Translations under genes and position numbers: made by a program
Assembly: GCA_028023455.1 (NCBI GenBank)
Contig: JAQFVV010012497.1
Location: 1,924,001 to 1,988,000 of the forward strand
DNA length: 64,000 nt
Direction: 5' to 3'
Origin: Epiperipatus broadwayi
Taxonomy: Eukaryota; Onychophora; Udeonychophora; Euonychophora; Peripatidae
Part shown: piece after piece, positions 12,332 through 23,842 of the stretch
Layout: each line of letters starts with the position of its first letter
Numbering within the stretch: position 1 is the stretch's first letter
Notes under the pieces: generated by a model
Seen by the model: only the letters and a program-made list of their open reading frames with translations
What the model was told of the DNA's origin: nothing
Database searches by the model: none

Positions 12332-12957
12332 ATGGAAGCTTTTGACCCAGAGTTCCCTGAGAACTGGTCAACCTACAAAGAGTGCCTGATTTTTTATATG
12401 CAGGCTAATCAGATCAAAAAGTCTGAAATAAAATTAGCGACACTGATGACTATAATTGGGTTATAGACATAATATTTTAAAATCTCAAATTGGGTCAGAA
12501 ACACTGGCTGACTTGAATTTTGAGAAGGCATTGTCGAATCTCACAGAATATTTCCCTCCAAAACCGCTAACAATAATGCAGAGATATTATTTCTTTAAAA
12601 TCTCAAATTGGGTCAGAAACACTGGCCGACTTGAATTTTGAGAAGGCATTGTCGAATCTCACAGAATATTTCCCTCCAAAACCGCTAACAATAATGCAGA
12701 GATATTATTTCAATCTCTATACTCAAGTGGAGGGTGAACAAGCTAGAGAATTCGCAATGCAAATCCGGGCATTAACACTCACGTGCAATTTTAAAGAGTT
12801 CTTAAATGAAGCACTACGCGATCGTTTCATTTGTGGGATGAACGATCATAATTTAAGACTCAAACTATTAATGATGGCGTATATAGACTTTGAAAAGGCT
12901 GTAGCTCAATCCATGCTGGCAGAATCTATAGCATGTCAAGCAAGGCCATTAAAATAA
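12332..12957 (+). pseudogene. gag of the LTR retrotransposon, disrupted
   Basis: The first frame starts at 12332 with MEAFDPEFPENWSTYKECLI and stops at 12464-12466. The downstream part is open from about 12631 to 12957 and contains FEKALSNLTEYFPPKP, then VEGEQAREFAMQIRAL, then EALRDRFICGMND. These match the order seen in Gypsy/mag-type Gag ('W..Y..r...yf.an', 'F.PkP', 'E....F...LR.l...C.F', 'lrDrfv.G'). Between them, a segment of 118 bp is duplicated in tandem (TCTCAAAT recurs at 12483 and 12601). Because 118 is not a multiple of three, it shifts the frame. The capsid-like protein would form particles around the RNA in the intact element; this copy cannot make it. Confidence 0.8.
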
Positions 12958-13082
12958 ATAAATTTTATTGTTCAAAAAGTTGAATAAAAGGCTGAGTCTA
13001 ACAAGCATTCAGTTAGTTCAACAACAACAATGAGTGTTAAGTGATGCACGTGCAAACAGAATGTCCACACCTCCATACTGTG

Positions 13083-13578
13083 TGCTCATTTTGCAAGTGA
13101 GTCAGTCATATAAGAGCAGCATGTCTAAACTTAAAAAGACAAACAGCCAATATGAGAATGGAAAAACCCGTTCCAAAAAACAACAAGAGCAACTATAAGA
13201 AATATAAACAAGTTGCCAGTATAAATCACATTAAGGACGATCAGTCTGGATTTATACATAGTATTATGATTAATGATACGCCAGTGAGAATGGACCTAGA
13301 CACAGGGTCTGCCATGTCTATTGTTTCAAAAAAGACAGGCTATCATTAATAAAAATAATAAATATAAACTGCATCCTAGCACTAAGACTATAACAGATTA
13401 TCAGGGTATAAAAATAAAACTCTTAGGTAAGACAAGAGTTAAAATTACCATGCCTAACAAAACTAGACACCTACCATTGGTAGTGGCAACAGGTAATCAC
13501 AGCAACTTATTAGGTCATGATTGGTTCAGCCATTTAGACTTTGCAGTGACAAAGGTGAACCATCACAACATTAACTAA
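13083..13578 (+). pseudogene. Zinc knuckle plus retropepsin-like protease
   Basis: At 13083-13124 one frame spells a CX2CX4HX4C zinc knuckle (CSFC...SHIRAAC) with an in-frame TGA inside it, the usual nucleocapsid motif at the end of Gag. The same frame continues into a protease segment with MDLDTGSAMSIV; the catalytic DTGS is at 13299-13310. A frameshift near 13335 moves the rest to another frame (13321-13578). That part holds GKTRVKITMPNK and the family's closing motif LLGHDWFSHL. The protease normally cleaves the Gag-Pol polyprotein. Coding is broken by at least one stop and one frameshift, and no RT follows. Confidence 0.75.
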
Positions 13579-13885
13579 ATTAAAACCTGATTACTTAGAA
13601 GCCAATAAAAAATGGATAACAAAAAAGGATATGGGAAATTGCCAGAACATCACTAGCTTTGCAGATTAAAGTGCTATGCAGGATGTATAGAGGACTCACT
13701 AAATGAATCCCACCAGTCATAATCCAACAAATAGGACTCCACACCACTGTAGTTGAAACAGCAGATGGATATCAACATCATCACCATCAAAAACAACTTA
13801 GGCTGGATTATACTGATGCAGTCACAAGGAAAGAAGCTCCAGAGACATGCAGTACAAACAAGGAGGACCAACAAACCAAAGACAC
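13579..13885 (+). pseudogene. Possible integrase C-terminal tail
   Basis: After the protease the sequence jumps to what may be the very end of pol. In one frame, GLHTTVVETADGYQHHHH followed by QKQLRLDYTD resembles the 'G..sY.V...dGr.wrRH..qLr' region near the C-terminus of Gypsy integrases. The frame contains a stop near 13703 and is not an independent gene. It suggests that a single internal deletion removed RT through integrase. The resemblance is short and could be chance. Confidence 0.4.
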
Positions 13886-13897
13886 CAGAGAGAGGGA
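13886..13897 (+). other. Polypurine tract
   Basis: AGAGAGAGGGA lies directly before the 3' LTR, where the plus-strand primer of LTR retroelements is expected. Confidence 0.6.
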
Positions 13898-14561
13898 TGT
13901 TATAGTCCTTCCTTCTCTCAGGAGTGGAATATTCCAGATGCCTCCTTATCTGATCGATTAAGTATTGTTTGCCACAGGCCAATAGGCTGATGTATAGATA
14001 AAACATAGCCAATGATTATTACAGGCCAATAACCACAATGCTTGCTGAATCCGAAGGCTTTCAATAAGGTCAGGGATCTGACTATAAATAGTCAGCCTTT
14101 TCTAAGAATCAGGGTAGAACATCTGTCTAACCTGAAAGATTGTTCGCATTCTCTGTCTAACCTGAAAGACTGTTCGCATTCTCCCAGGAAAGCTCTGCTA
14201 ATCTGAACAGCGGCAAGTATTTCCATTGATAGCACTATGCTATTTAATCTACGCAGCTAGGCAAGTCCCACAGCGACCGGACGCTGCAAAGACTATTGTT
14301 GGGAGCCGAGGCATGCTGTTTTGTACAGCTGGAAGAGCCATACACCCTACCCTTGAGGCAAGCTATCAGGTGTAGCTGGAAGCGGTAGGCAGAACCTAGA
14401 GATTATGATAAGCTACAATATTCAACATTGTAAATATTCTCTTGTATATATACAGTATATTGTATTGTACACATTTGTAGATATAATAAATATATTAATT
14501 GTAATACTTGTCTTAGTATTATTTCTGTAGGTTGGATCTGTAATCCAGATCAAACATAATA
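13898..14561 (+). repeat. 3' LTR (664 bp)
   Basis: It is a diverged copy of the 5' LTR. The main length difference is a 30-bp tandem duplication at 14123-14152 and 14153-14182 (unit starting CTGTCTAACCTG). It keeps the palindromic TATA region (14078-14095) and AATAAA. It is followed by the TTAGT target repeat. The scattered substitutions between LTRs show that the insertion is not very recent. Confidence 0.9.
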
Positions 14562-14826
14562 TTAGTTTTTAAAATTCTTAAATTAATATATGTGACATGG
14601 ATGAACGAACCACTAAACATCACACGGCCACCATTTTGTAAGATCTAGATGCAATGTTCTCAGATCCAAGGCTCCTCACTGATGAAAGTCACAAACTAAA
14701 AACTAGTTTGGGGATGTTGGATGAGTAGGAACTAGATAGGGATTTTATGCACAAGCCTTCTGGTATCCATTAATTACTCTGGCTTGCACTGAATGGCATT
14801 GCTGTATGGAGAATTTTGCCTGTTTT

Positions 14827-14960
14827 AATGGATGAATGAAATAAAAAAAATGTGCTGAGATATGTGGGGAAGAGAGGCTAGAGACTGGGAAAGATGGATT
14901 GAACTTGGAGAGATTATCCTGCAGTGGATTGACAATGGTTGAAAATGATAGTGATCATAT
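14827..14960 (+). repeat. RTE LINE 3'-end fragment
   Basis: The stretch 'atgtggggaagagaggct', 'gatggattgaacttggagag' and 'cctgcagtggattgacaatg' matches the 3' end of the RTE copies at 50830-50950 and, inverted, 22515-22620, with several differences. It is a dead, heavily 5'-truncated insertion ending in a short 'gatagtgat' tail. Confidence 0.8.
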
Positions 14961-16190
14961 ACATATATAAGCATTCACATTGACTGTGTGTGCAGATTGA
15001 AAAGTACTGTATACTAGAAATTCAATAAACAATATATATTCAAATTAATGTTTATTAATAAAACATTATTATATGCTTATATGTCTCTATGTGAGAGAGA
15101 ATGGCTTGGAGTAAAACATGGCATAGTTTGCAGCTTGACTCTATATGATAAAACAAGAGCAGTTCTTTACTGTAATGTCACCTATGGTAAGATTGAATAA
15201 CCAATGATGAGCAGATAGTATGATATTAAAAATCCCCATATCCAGATCAATTCTTGCCTTCATCAATGAGGTTTGGAATTCACTTTGAATCCCAAGCTTC
15301 ATGAATGTAAAAACCAGAAAGTAGTCTGGAAATGAGGATTTATCATCTAATAATCACTTGGAGGTCTTATCATATATTTTTTAACTCTAGACTTTTTATA
15401 TTCAATGTTAGATTTATATATAATCACATGCGATTTCTAAAAAAATATGTACAGAAAACTCCGTCTTTGCACTATATTAGGTGTCCAAAATAATGCAACT
15501 ATCCGACGCTATTCAATCCAAAGAAGATTTAAATACTAAATAAACTCTTCACATTAACTAAGATTCCTATGCATATTAGACTCATAGAATTATACATGTA
15601 ATTAATAGTGGCAACATCTACATTTAAACTTACATTAAAAGTACTGCATAAAATGGCTGGCTAATATTTTATTTTCTAATCATTATTTTAAAATCAGTTA
15701 TAACGTAAACAACATTTTTACCATATTAATTTAAATTCACATAATAATCAAATATTTTCCAAACTAGCTACATTTGAAAAAAAAAAAAAAAAAAAGTTTT
15801 TCAGCAATCTATTGCTAAAATTTAAGTAAAAATTATTAATTTATTCTTTTACAAGTTGATTTTTTTTTTACTTCATCTCAAAATAATAATCCAATTTTTT
15901 AAAAAAATTATTAATTCAGATCATAACTATTTTAAAATATTAATGCTAATTCTAAAGATATACTTTAAATATCTTTTAATATTATTATTTTTTAAATCTG
16001 AATTACAAATACACGAATCTAACCTATATATTTTTCTATTAGTCTATGGTGTAGCGATACGACATTTCATTTTAAACAAACTAAAATCTAATTTAATATT
16101 AGTATTACACTTAGCTGCCAAATAAGATATTTGGCATTCTTTCAAGGCAATGGATGATGAGTGCCAATTTGTAGTTCATAAAATTATTAA
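14961..16190. other. AT-rich interval without recognisable gene
   Basis: No coding sequence is recognised. A poly(A) run at about 15776-15795 and extended A/T tracts dominate. The 89-codon frame at 15856-16125 is I/L/F/K-rich, typical of chance frames in such DNA. Confidence 0.4.
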
Positions 16191-16193
16191 TTA

Positions 16194-16325
16194 TGTCCTG
16201 CATGATTTGGTGCAGTGGTAAACTAGCAGAGTTTGAAGCTCAAGGTCAACGGATTGCAGCCGGCTCTACCATTTCCGAAGCTCGAATTTTTTATGATTTT
16301 CTCCAGCAATAAATCATTTGAATAC
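16194..16325 (+). repeat. tRNA-derived SINE remnant
   Basis: TGGTGCAGTGGTAAAC near 16209 resembles a tRNA A box. AAGGTCAACGGATTGCAGCC followed by GGCTC, near 16241-16265, resembles a tRNA T-arm and B box ('GGTTCGATCCCGGCTC') with changes at several positions. A shared non-tRNA body follows ('gctcgaattttttatg', 'ccagcaataaatcatttgaa'). The same head and body recur at 28720-28865 and, inverted, at 39735-39875, so this is a dispersed SINE rather than a tRNA gene. Confidence 0.6.
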
Positions 16326-16329
16326 TTTT

Positions 16330-17173
16330 TAAAATATTAATTATAAACATATTTTTAGTAAAATACAAGCAGCTAATAGATAGATAATGGCGTTAATTAA
16401 TAAAAATCCATAAAAAACAACAACTGCATATTTATTTCCTGAAATTAAAAAACCAACAACAAAACGCTATGAAGTAAGATTTGCCAATGACCATAGACTA
16501 ATTAATTGAATTATTTATTTCTAGGAAATTGATAAGAGTGAAACAGAGGAAATGACAAGAGTGTGACAATTACATTTGCCAAATAATGTATGACGGTGGT
16601 ACGTAAAATACACATGCAATTTAGGCAAATTAGACTACAAATTGACTTATAAACCGAATTTAAATTATATTACTTTTACATAAATATATTACTGTAATCT
16701 ATATATAACAATTAAGTTACTGATATTGAAGCTCGCACATATATATATATGCGCTTACAGCTATACAACCGTATAGACATCTTGAAAGATTCTTTTTAAG
16801 AGTTTAAACCTGGAACAGAAGCGGCTGTAGGACGTAACTAAGTGAAACGTATATGCCAGAGTAAATATACCATTTCAATACATGAAAGATTTTTTTGATA
16901 TTTTTAGATTTTTTGCAAACATGATTAAATAAAAAATTGACAATGAAATATTATGCAGAAGAAAGAAGTTATGACAATGATAAATAAAAATGCTTCTTCA
17001 ATGTTTGAATATTATGAAAGTTAGTGAATCATCTTAGTTTGGGCAAAGTTTATGAGATAACCAATATAGAGAAGCCAAAGAAATCCAGACTAAACACCAA
17101 ATATGGGAAAGAGAAACAAAAACCAACAACTCTAGAAGTAAATACTATTACCAATATAGAATAAATAATTGCA

Positions 17174-17204
<31 letters not shown>

Positions 17205-18290
17205 CCCCAAAATATAGAAAAACAGAATAGAAAATCTCAAAAGATTATATTATAAACCAAGCATAAATAATGGTTTCTCTGGAACAAGGTAAGGATTTAT
17301 GTGTATGCATATATGTTATTGAAATATTAAGAGATTATTGATTAAGACTAAAATAAAGATAATACATGTCTATGATATAAAATATGTTTAAAATTAATTA
17401 TAATAGGAAATATATTTAGCATAGACAACAAATAACAGAATAAATCTAATAAGAATTGAAGGACATAATAAACTATATCTAGCTTAAATCTCTATATGAT
17501 TTTTGCTAATAATTAAGCTATATATATATATAATCATTAAAATCAGTTAACACTTAGATAATCCCAATATCAATAACAATCTCAACCTGTTGTCTAGATA
17601 ACCTCCTTTTAATAATATATATGTGCTAAATAAATTAATTTATATTTTTTAGTATTTAACAAAAAGCAAAAGATGAAGATAAAAATTCCAGAGGAGAAAA
17701 AAGAGATCAAATAAATTAACAAATGCTCTTTTACATAATGACTATCTAAATACCAAATGATGGGCACATTTGCATCAGATTTTTTTTTGTTTAGTCATAT
17801 TACATTACAAATATTAAGTGATTTGTTGCATTGCAAAAATTTTAAAAATTCTAGGAAATCAAATGGCTATTTACCTGAATCATAAGTTATTTCATAAATC
17901 AACTCCAATAAAATCAATTCCATAACATTTTGTCTTTTTTTCAAAAGCTTTAAAAATTCAATTGTAATCACATACATATACTTCTAGTATTTTTCATTTC
18001 ATTTAAAACTTTTAGGATTTCTTCCTTAATTATTGCATAACTTGTCTCAATTTTAATTACCTGAATTTTTTTTCAAATAACATAGATAAAACTCAATAAG
18101 TCTATCATATAAATAATAAATATTATTTCCATCTCTTTAATACATCAACTTTTTTTTTTTACTATTGTTAATCATTATTTTATTCAATTATAGCTTCATT
18201 CTTGTAGTTCTATTTTTCCCAATTAAATTGCTTTATAGACATTAAATTTATCATTTCTTTGTAACTCTTTTCTATTTTGTCATATTTATT
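16330..18290. other. AT-rich interval with an (AAT)n microsatellite
   Basis: An (AAT)n tract occupies about 17173-17203. Dinucleotide TA tracts lie near 16740 and 17520. No coding region or named repeat is seen elsewhere. Confidence 0.5.
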
Positions 18291-18297
18291 TTCAATA

Positions 18298-20120
18298 CTT
18301 AGGTATTAGTCCTGCAAAGTAGAGGAGATGGTATGCCTTTTCACATCTATAATAAATGTGTAATCTTGCGATCGTGTCAAATAACCCTACAATCTCATCC
18401 AATTTCGTCCCAAAATGTGTTTTTTTTTTTTGTGATATTTTGACACTCTTTATTTATTGGCCTGCTTTCATTCTGAAAACAACTTCAATCCAGTGCTGCG
18501 AATTGCATTTGTTAACTATTTTTAGTTCATTTGTATCCGTAGTGTTTACTCAAGGTTTTTTTTTACTTCATTTGTATTTATATTTTTGAGTTATTTTAGT
18601 AGCTTTAATTTTAAGTGAGTGAGTATATGTGCTTTTCATTTTGATTTTACTTTTATAATTTCCAGAATTCCATTTCTAACAGTGATCCACTTTATTTGCA
18701 ATTAGGCTCACAAATTAAGCTCTATAGAATGCAGGAAGTTAGCACTACTGCGATGTTAGAGCAACAAAAACGTAAAATTGGAGGCCATAACAAAATCGTC
18801 GAAAATGACAAGAGTTTTTTTTACAAAAAGGAAAAATCAAGCTGGATGAATGGTAGGCAGTGGCAGATAATAATTTACAAATGGTAACTAAAACAACGAT
18901 TTATTCCGATTTATTATTGTTATAATTTATATTTATTTTATGATTTTTTTTTTTGTTTTAAAAAAAAAAGAAAAAATTATCATTTTTTTTGGGAAAATCC
19001 CATCCATGCGATATATTGCAGAATCACAACTTCATTTTGGAGGGAAATTTTTTTAGTTGAACTCTCCATTTTGGGCCAAAGCAGAACCAGGAAATTTATT
19101 GTTTCATCATGATAATTTCTGCTACATATCGCATTGTAACGTATGTTTTTTAAATAATATTTTAGGCTATTTTTGTAATTTAGTGATTGTTTTGTCCCTA
19201 TTTAAAGTAATAGTTGGGGCTTGCGTAATGGTGTCTCGTTTTTTAGATATTTTAGGGCCGAAAAATTTTTTCCACTTAAAGTAGAACAAACAAATTGATT
19301 GTTAAACATTTTCTTTTTAATATTGATTTTTTGGTCAAATTCATATCTTTAGTATCATTATAAATTTATATTTCGCACCATATTTTATATTTTTTCTGTG
19401 AAAGTCATATATATTTCTGTATGGCAAATTAATATTTCTTTAACTGATGTTAAAAATGTACTTTTTAAGATCGGTTTTCTGGTTAAAGTCATATCTTTAG
19501 TATTGTTATAAATTTTATATTTTTCATGTGAAAGCCACATATATTTCTATATGGCAAATCAATATTTTTTAAATGTTCTTTTTAATATCAATTTCTTGCT
19601 CAAATTCATATCTTTATTACTGTTATAAATTTAAATTCCACTCCATATTTTACATTTTTTTTGTGTGAAAGTTGTATATATTTCTGGATGGCAAATTAAT
19701 ATTTTTTTAACTGTTGGTAAAAATGTACTTTTTTGGTCAAATTCATATCTTTAGTATTATTATAAATTTTATATTTTTCGTGTGAAAGTTATATATATTT
19801 CTGTATGGCAAAAAAAATATTTTTTTAAATGTTCTTTTTAATATCGATTTCTTGCTCAAATTCATATACTTTACATTTTTTGTATAAAAGTCATATTTGT
19901 AGTCCTGCAACATGGAGCATGTATCAGTCATGCTATGCTGTTTTACATATGTATTTAACCTATCGATAACTTTGTAAATCTTGCAAAAATATCATGCACA
20001 AGATCAGTATACTTATTTTGGTCAGATCACAAGATTAGAAAGTTATTAAAGGATTGATACGAATGTGAAAAGGTGCAGCAGATCTAATATGTGTTCCATG
20101 TTGCAGGACTAATACCTAAG
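18298..20120. mobile_element. TA-flanked DNA transposon, non-autonomous
   Basis: The ends are inverted copies: CTTAGGTATTAGTCCTGCAA at 18298-18317 and its exact inverse at 20101-20120. Both are flanked by TA (18296-18297 and 20121-20122), as in Tc1/mariner-type insertion. Weaker similarity continues inwards for about 100 bp: 'ccttttcaca' and 'taatcttg.gatc' occur near both ends. A further inverted copy of the end ('tagtcctgcaacatgga') lies at about 19896, so 19893-20120 is itself a small foldback. The interior holds short ORFs (18696-18887, 19057-19284) with no recognisable transposase, and a tandem array at 19330-19885. I cannot assign it to a family beyond the TA target. Confidence 0.75.
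19330..19885. repeat. Tandem array with alternating unit length
   Basis: The block TCATATCTTT recurs at about 19341, 19489, 19607 and 19743, with a variant TCATATACTT at about 19862. The spacings are 148, 118, 136 and 119 bp. Long and short units alternate, so the real repeat is a dimer of about 255-266 bp present roughly twice. Units share 'gtgaaagt.atatatatttct' and 'atggcaaat.aatatt'. The array lies wholly inside the transposon at 18298-20120. Confidence 0.75.
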
Positions 20121-20122
20121 TA

Positions 20123-22508
20123 CCTTATTTTCTAATCATTCTATTTTAACATCATTTGTTTCACTGTCAAGTTTTCTATATCTGGAATTCTTATTTTCCT
20201 ACCATTTTATACTAAATAATATCATGGTAATTCAAAGTTTTATTGCTATCTCATTTCTATTATAACCATCAGCCTTTACTCCAGCATTTTCCATGAATAA
20301 TTAGAATACCTCAATTTCTCTGATCATCTCTGAGGAGCTGAATATGGAGTGCCCTGGTACTATAAAATACAATGCTGCTCAAGTCCCTGCCTATAATTAA
20401 TGATCCAAGTTGCTGACATGCTATGCCATCACCATCAAAAAGACACCCCCAGTATGTAATGGAACTGAGTGACTAGCCAGTCAATATTCAAGAGCACTAC
20501 CCCATAGGACCCATGAACTATACCGGGAAGTTCAGCATAGTGTTTTACTATCTACCAAAATTCTTGAAGGTTTGTTAAAATAGTGATTTATTTTGACTTT
20601 ATACATTTCAATTTGCCATTAAACAATTAAAGCCTCTTTAATATTCTACTTTCTTTGCTTATGCAATTTATTTATTAACCATTCTTTAAAGTGTGTTCTT
20701 TTTTTAGTGACAAACGTTTAATTAATTCGTTATTAAGGAAGATTGACTTTTGTAATATACCCGGATCTTTTTTAAATCTGCTAGACTTATTATTTAAGAA
20801 TTAGATGAAGGAGGTAAAATTAGTAAATATATTACAGTGAATAAATATTTAACAGTGCAGTAATTCTGTCAAGACATTTAAATCCCTCCTCACTGATCTT
20901 AATTTGTTTTTTATTATTTGCTATTTAAACTTGTTTATTCAAAATCTGTTATTTCAAATATGTAATATGAGCCATTAACACAATTATGAATGGTTCATAA
21001 ACAATTTTTTAAAAATAAAACTGAGTTTAACAAAATAAAAGTTAAAACCATTTTTTTTCGAAGGGACAAGTATATAAGTATACTGCATACATATGATTTT
21101 AAATAACTTTCAGTTTTAAAATAACATTTAATCTTACAAAGTTTAAAAGTTAAAACTTTGTTTTTTGTTTTAAAAGAGACAAAAATGATGTGGTAGTTTA
21201 TTCTACAAAACTTTTAATACCATTTAGTTTAATATATTATCATAGTAGGCTGCCGTATCAATATTTCTTTCCATGTGTATGATCCATGGGATGGATTTTC
21301 AATTAAGCAGGGAGTAATTTTCTTTACCAATTTTTTTTAATTATATAAAATAAATGTGTAGACCCTGATTTAGCCTACAGAATAGATGTCCATATATTGT
21401 AAACTTATGACATGACAGTTCATATTTTATTTGTATTTAATGTTAAGGCCAAATATGTTGTGTATATTTAGCATTACTGGGTTGACTGATTTTCATGTCT
21501 ATTTCACTACATTTCTTCAGCAGGTGTATGTCCCTGCTTCGGAAAATTCAATTTTACGGGTTCCGTTTGTCTAACTTCCACACAAATGCGGGGACATTCC
21601 TTTCATTTTTCAGACCCAGAGGGTCCTGTTTTTGTATTGTTACCAGTGCAGTGGATCATTCCTGCTGGTTAATGAGTTATTAAAGGTTATATGAAGGTGC
21701 TCATCCCTTCAATCCATGACCCATTTATTCTATTCCATAAAATTTGAATCTAACTTAGCAAAAGCGAATATATTCCCATCATTGCCTTCTTGTTGGATTT
21801 ATTATTATGTTAGCAACTCAGAACCACCTCCCTTATCCTTGTATATAGCCAAGCCTGAATTTCAGCATTTCTGGGTCATGATCATGAGAGTTATACGATC
21901 ATCTATTTTAGCCATATTTACTAGAGATAATTAACTCTCTCATTTTATCCTGCTTCATTTAGTATCATATACCTACTTGTTAAATATATGCTCCAAAGGC
22001 CATGAATGAATCTATATCATCCGAGGTCCTTATATATACATATGTTATACATAGAAGCTCTTAATATGTATGATCACTAATTAATGTCATTCTTACTTTT
22101 CCAATAAGTCTATAAGCAGTATTCATTTCTTTTGTTTATAATTTTATTACTAATAAAGTGTTTGTATTTTCATATATATATATATATTGCATTGGGTGTC
22201 TTGTTTGCCACAAAGGAAATCATATAGTTACAATCTAATTCTAAGAGTCTCTTTCTCTCACTGATCACCAAACCAAATAAAGTGAAGTATTATGTGAAGT
22301 GGAATGAGTTGTGGTGGTTTAAGTTACCCTAGTAGTGAGTTTGCTGTTGTTGGCTCATACTAACCATTACAATATACAGACACACTATATGTGCATATTG
22401 ATTTAAAATAAAATTATATGTATTAAGTAAAGTTCTTTACAATATAGTTTTAATAATTTTTTTAAAAAATAAAAAATTACCAATCACTTAAAGGAATATT
22501 TCATATTT
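20123..22508. other. Interval without recognisable gene
   Basis: Mostly AT-rich. Two patches of more even base composition (20290-20560 and 21490-21900) may be unrecognised repeats or decayed genes. Frames at 21495-21683 and 21716-21934 lie in the second patch but resemble no family I know. A (TA)n tract lies near 22173-22188. Confidence 0.4.
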
Positions 22509-22514
22509 TTAATG

Positions 22515-23365
22515 ACTTATATCATCACCATCAACCATTATCAATCCACTACAGGATGAAGGTCTCTCCAAGTTTAATCCATCTTCTCCAATCTTTAGCT
22601 TCTCTTCTCCACATCACTCCTGCACACTTTCTCATTTCATCCATCCATCTCACATGTGGTCTCATTCTCGGTCTTTTACAATCTCTTGGAATCCAATTCA
22701 AAACTTCAACTATCCATCTATTATCATCTTTTCTAGCAATATGTCCAGCCCAACTCCACTTCAATCTTTTAATTTTTTCAATGAGGTCACTAACACCTGT
22801 TTGTTCTCTTACCCATACATTGCGTTTTCCATCTCTTCTTGTTACTCCCAACATACATCTCTCCATACTTCTTTGAGTGGTCTGAAGTCTCTGTATTGCT
22901 CTTCTATTAAATGTCCAAGTCTCAGATCCATAAGTAAGAACTGGTAAAACACATTTGTTAAAAACCTTCCTTTTCAAACACATAGGCATATTTCCTTTTA
23001 GTATCAAGTTATTTCAACCAAAAGCACTCCAACCAAGTTTAATTCTATGATTAATTTCATCCCTTATGTTTCTACCTGTATTAATAATCTGACCAAGATA
23101 TTTGTAACTGTTAACTTCTTCTAATTCATCATAATCAATCTTTATTTTCATATTTTGAGCAAATTGATTAAACATTACTTTAGTCTTTTTAACATTTATC
23201 TTTAGTCCTACTTTCCTACTTTCATCTGATAACTCCTGCAACATTTCCTGCAGCTCTGAAGCATTATTTGCAAAAACAACTACATCATCTGTGAAATCTA
23301 AATGACTTAAATAATCTCCATTTACTTTCACTCCTTTAGTTTCCCATTTTAATCCACAAAATACT
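22515..23365 (-). pseudogene. RTE LINE reverse transcriptase, 3' part
   Basis: On the minus strand, 23376-23014 encodes FCGLKWETKGVKVNGDYLSH followed by LDFTDDVVVFANNASELQEM; the RT catalytic box is FTDD where relatives have FADD. The next frame, 23007-22549, carries the family's C-terminal block CVLPVLTYGSETWTFNRRAI, then WSWAGHIARK and RPHVRWMDEMRKCAG. This is the endonuclease-RT type of the RTE clade. The 3' end closes with a short 'atggtgatgat' tail near 22520, typical of RTE. The copy starts abruptly at about 23365, so it lacks endonuclease and most RT. One frame break near 23010 separates the two parts. It closely resembles the plus-strand copy at 50094-50939. Confidence 0.88.
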
Positions 23366-23574
23366 TCTATACACATATATTATCATGTACACATACTAAA
23401 TGATATATACATAAGGGGGATATGTTTTAACTTACAGCAGAAATATCTAGTGATATATATATATATATCAACTATAAATATGTAGTCAATTTAAAGTATA
23501 ATATAGTTTTACATTTTCATTTACTGTGCCAATACTAAAAACTTGAAAATAGTAGAGATAAAAAAAACTTTATA

Positions 23575-23842
23575 TTGAATGCTTTTCCTTGCACTAAAAT
23601 GCAAAAAAATAATTGTTTCTTCAACTATAATTGGAGGTTTTAGATTTAACTGGAAATAAAAGTATAGGGGGATCCAGAAATTAATTAAGTCGATTTCTAT
23701 TTTTTATAACAAGAGATTAACTTAATTAATTTCTGGACCCCCCCCCCACACTTTTATTTCAACTTAAAGCTGAAAACCCCAAGTGTAGTTGAAGAAACAA
23801 TTATTCTTTTGCTTTTTAGTGCAGTCAATAAAAACATTTAAT
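23575..23842. mobile_element. Foldback/MITE-like palindromic element
   Basis: The sequence is an inverted repeat: 'tgcactaaaatgcaaaa', 'aattgtttcttcaact' and 'ccagaaattaattaagt' on the left occur inverted on the right (17-nt inner arm 'acttaattaatttctgg' at about 23731-23747). The arms reach from about 23575 to a short spacer near 23700, then out to 23842. A run of C sits at 23747-23755. I could not define a target duplication. It is a non-coding foldback element or a MITE with very long inverted repeats. Confidence 0.75.

Larger units (their letters stand above)
11243..14561 (+). mobile_element. Ty3/Gypsy-type LTR retrotransposon, deleted
   Basis: This 3.3-kb element is bounded by two LTRs (11243-11864 and 13898-14561) beginning TGTTATAGTCC and ending near AACATAACA or AACATAATA. 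A 5-bp target duplication TTAGT lies at 11238-11242 and 14562-14566, so the ends are complete. Inside, in order, are a putative primer-binding site, a broken gag, a zinc knuckle, a retropepsin-like protease, and a short tail that may be the end of integrase, then a polypurine tract. Reverse transcriptase, RNase H and most of integrase are missing, as about 3 kb of the usual internal region is absent. It therefore could only have moved with enzymes supplied by a relative. Frameshifts, stops and a 118-bp duplication disable gag. Confidence 0.9.

Noticed and set aside
16205-16270. Functional tRNA gene
   Set aside because: The A- and B-box-like segments are present, but the arms do not pair into a cloverleaf. 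The segment also belongs to a dispersed repeat with a shared non-tRNA body.
17173-17203. CRISPR-like or other structured array
   Set aside because: It is a plain (AAT)n microsatellite; no spacer/repeat architecture occurs anywhere in the window.
19057-19284. Mariner transposase fragment (FHHDNF-like string)
   Set aside because: A few residues resemble the mariner 'HDNA' motif, but no other transposase motif is in order around it.
22556-22947. Plus-strand frames of about 100 codons
   Set aside because: They are antisense shadows of the RTE reverse transcriptase on the minus strand.
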